Shown: piece after piece, positions 6,377-6,479 of the stretch
Layout of the letters: every line of letters begins with the position of its first letter
Numbering within the stretch: the first letter of the stretch is position 1
From: Bacillota bacterium
GTDB taxonomy: Bacteria; Bacillota; Clostridia; Christensenellales; Borkfalkiaceae
DNA length: 6,479 nucleotides
Direction: 5' to 3'
Assembly: GCA_003343805.1 (NCBI GenBank)
Contig: QAKM01000042.1
Coordinates: forward strand, 1 to 6,479
Notes under the pieces: model-generated
Databases searched by the model: none
Seen by the model: the letters and a program-made list of their open reading frames with translations, nothing else
Told to the model about the DNA's origin: nothing
Made by a program: the position numbers and the translations under genes

Positions 6377-6479
6377 GAGCTGTCACCAGACTGCTCTCAT
6401 GAGTTGTCTTTAAACTGCTAAGTTTACTGTCACCGTGATGGTTGATGTATGGGCCGTCCGGATTCCGGACGGCACCTTC
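6354..6479 (-). CDS. Possible C-terminal end of an upstream gene (partial), overlapping the sensor gene start
   Basis: The minus-strand frame starting at the window edge is open for 41 codons and stops at TAA 6354-6356, 23 bases inside the sensor gene in a different frame. It begins EGAVRNPDGPYINHHGD and contains an eight-residue near repeat, SSLKTTHE then SSLVTAHE, matching the 24-bp DNA repeat; some differences between copies are synonymous (TTA/CTG, GAG/GAA). If real, it would be translationally coupled to the sensor gene. The competing readings are a 22-residue tail ending VTVNLAV (stop at 6410-6412) in another minus frame, and a plus-strand start at 6438 reading MVDVWAVRIPDGTF to the edge with no ribosome binding site. 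The segment is too short to decide, and no family is recognised. Confidence 0.3.
   Translation of the reverse strand, partial: EGAVRNPDGPYINHHGDSKLSSLKTTHESSLVTAHEISNIL
6373..6420 (-). repeat. Two imperfect 24-bp tandem repeats at the sensor gene start
   Basis: Units 6373-6396 and 6397-6420 match at 18 of 24 positions, including a shared TCATGAG core (plus-strand reading) and a shared ACTGCT. The first unit contains the sensor start codon. A decayed third copy may follow, since CTGTCACC recurs at 6427-6434. The unit length is a multiple of three, so this could be coding duplication in an upstream gene. The other reading is an operator-type repeat at the translation start of the operon. Confidence 0.6.
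6383..6387 (-). promoter_or_regulatory. Weak ribosome binding site of the sensor gene
   Basis: GGTGA lies six bases before the ATG at 6376 and is complementary to the UCACC of the 16S tail. It is weaker than the REC site and lies inside the tandem repeat. No convincing -35/-10 pair is visible between 6377 and 6479, so the operon promoter is probably beyond the right edge or atypical. Confidence 0.4.
6453..6473. repeat. Perfect GC-rich 21-bp palindrome
   Basis: Ten-base arms (GCCGTCCGGA) flank a single central base and are fully complementary. The element stands out against the AT-rich surroundings. No T run follows on either strand inside the window, so it does not look like a complete intrinsic terminator. 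It could be an operator, a recombination-type site, the stem of a structured leader, or part of a coding sequence. Confidence 0.7.

Noticed and set aside
6438..6479. Divergent plus-strand gene starting at ATG 6438
   Set aside because: Only 14 codons are visible, with no ribosome binding site or promoter, and the segment has competing minus-strand frames.

Overview
The window is AT-rich and has AGGAGG/AAGGTGA-type ribosome binding sites and an A/T-tailed hairpin terminator. These features suggest a low-GC Gram-positive bacterium, most like Clostridia/Lachnospiraceae; this is inferred from composition and signals, not from a marker gene. All convincing genes are on the minus strand, so transcription runs from the right edge to the left.

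Layout in transcription order. The right edge (6479 to 6377) holds a perfect 21-bp GC-rich palindrome, two imperfect 24-bp tandem repeats, and an open frame from the edge to 6354 that may be the end of an upstream gene overlapping the next one. Next is a 1339-residue protein (6376-2357) with two phosphoribosyltransferase-like regions, a Cys/His cluster, a long helical middle, a GAF-like region and a C-terminal histidine-kinase-type (GHKL) ATPase domain. After 39 bp comes a 158-residue stand-alone receiver-like protein (2317-1841). After 70 bp comes a 445-residue DUF2971-family protein (1770-433). Nine bases later is a start-less or frameshifted 92-codon remnant (423-145), and then a strong hairpin terminator (114-57). 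Positions 1-56 hold nothing I can support.

The three intact genes look like one operon with a signalling logic: a very large sensor with a kinase-type ATPase module, a receiver, and a putative effector. The combination recalls two-component-type antiphage systems such as Detocs, but the sensor architecture (tandem PRTase-like regions joined to GHKL) and the DUF2971 partner differ from the Detocs genes I know. I do not recognise it as a named system. A defence or stress role is an inference from architecture. No phage, transposase, integrase, tRNA, rRNA or CRISPR sequence is visible.
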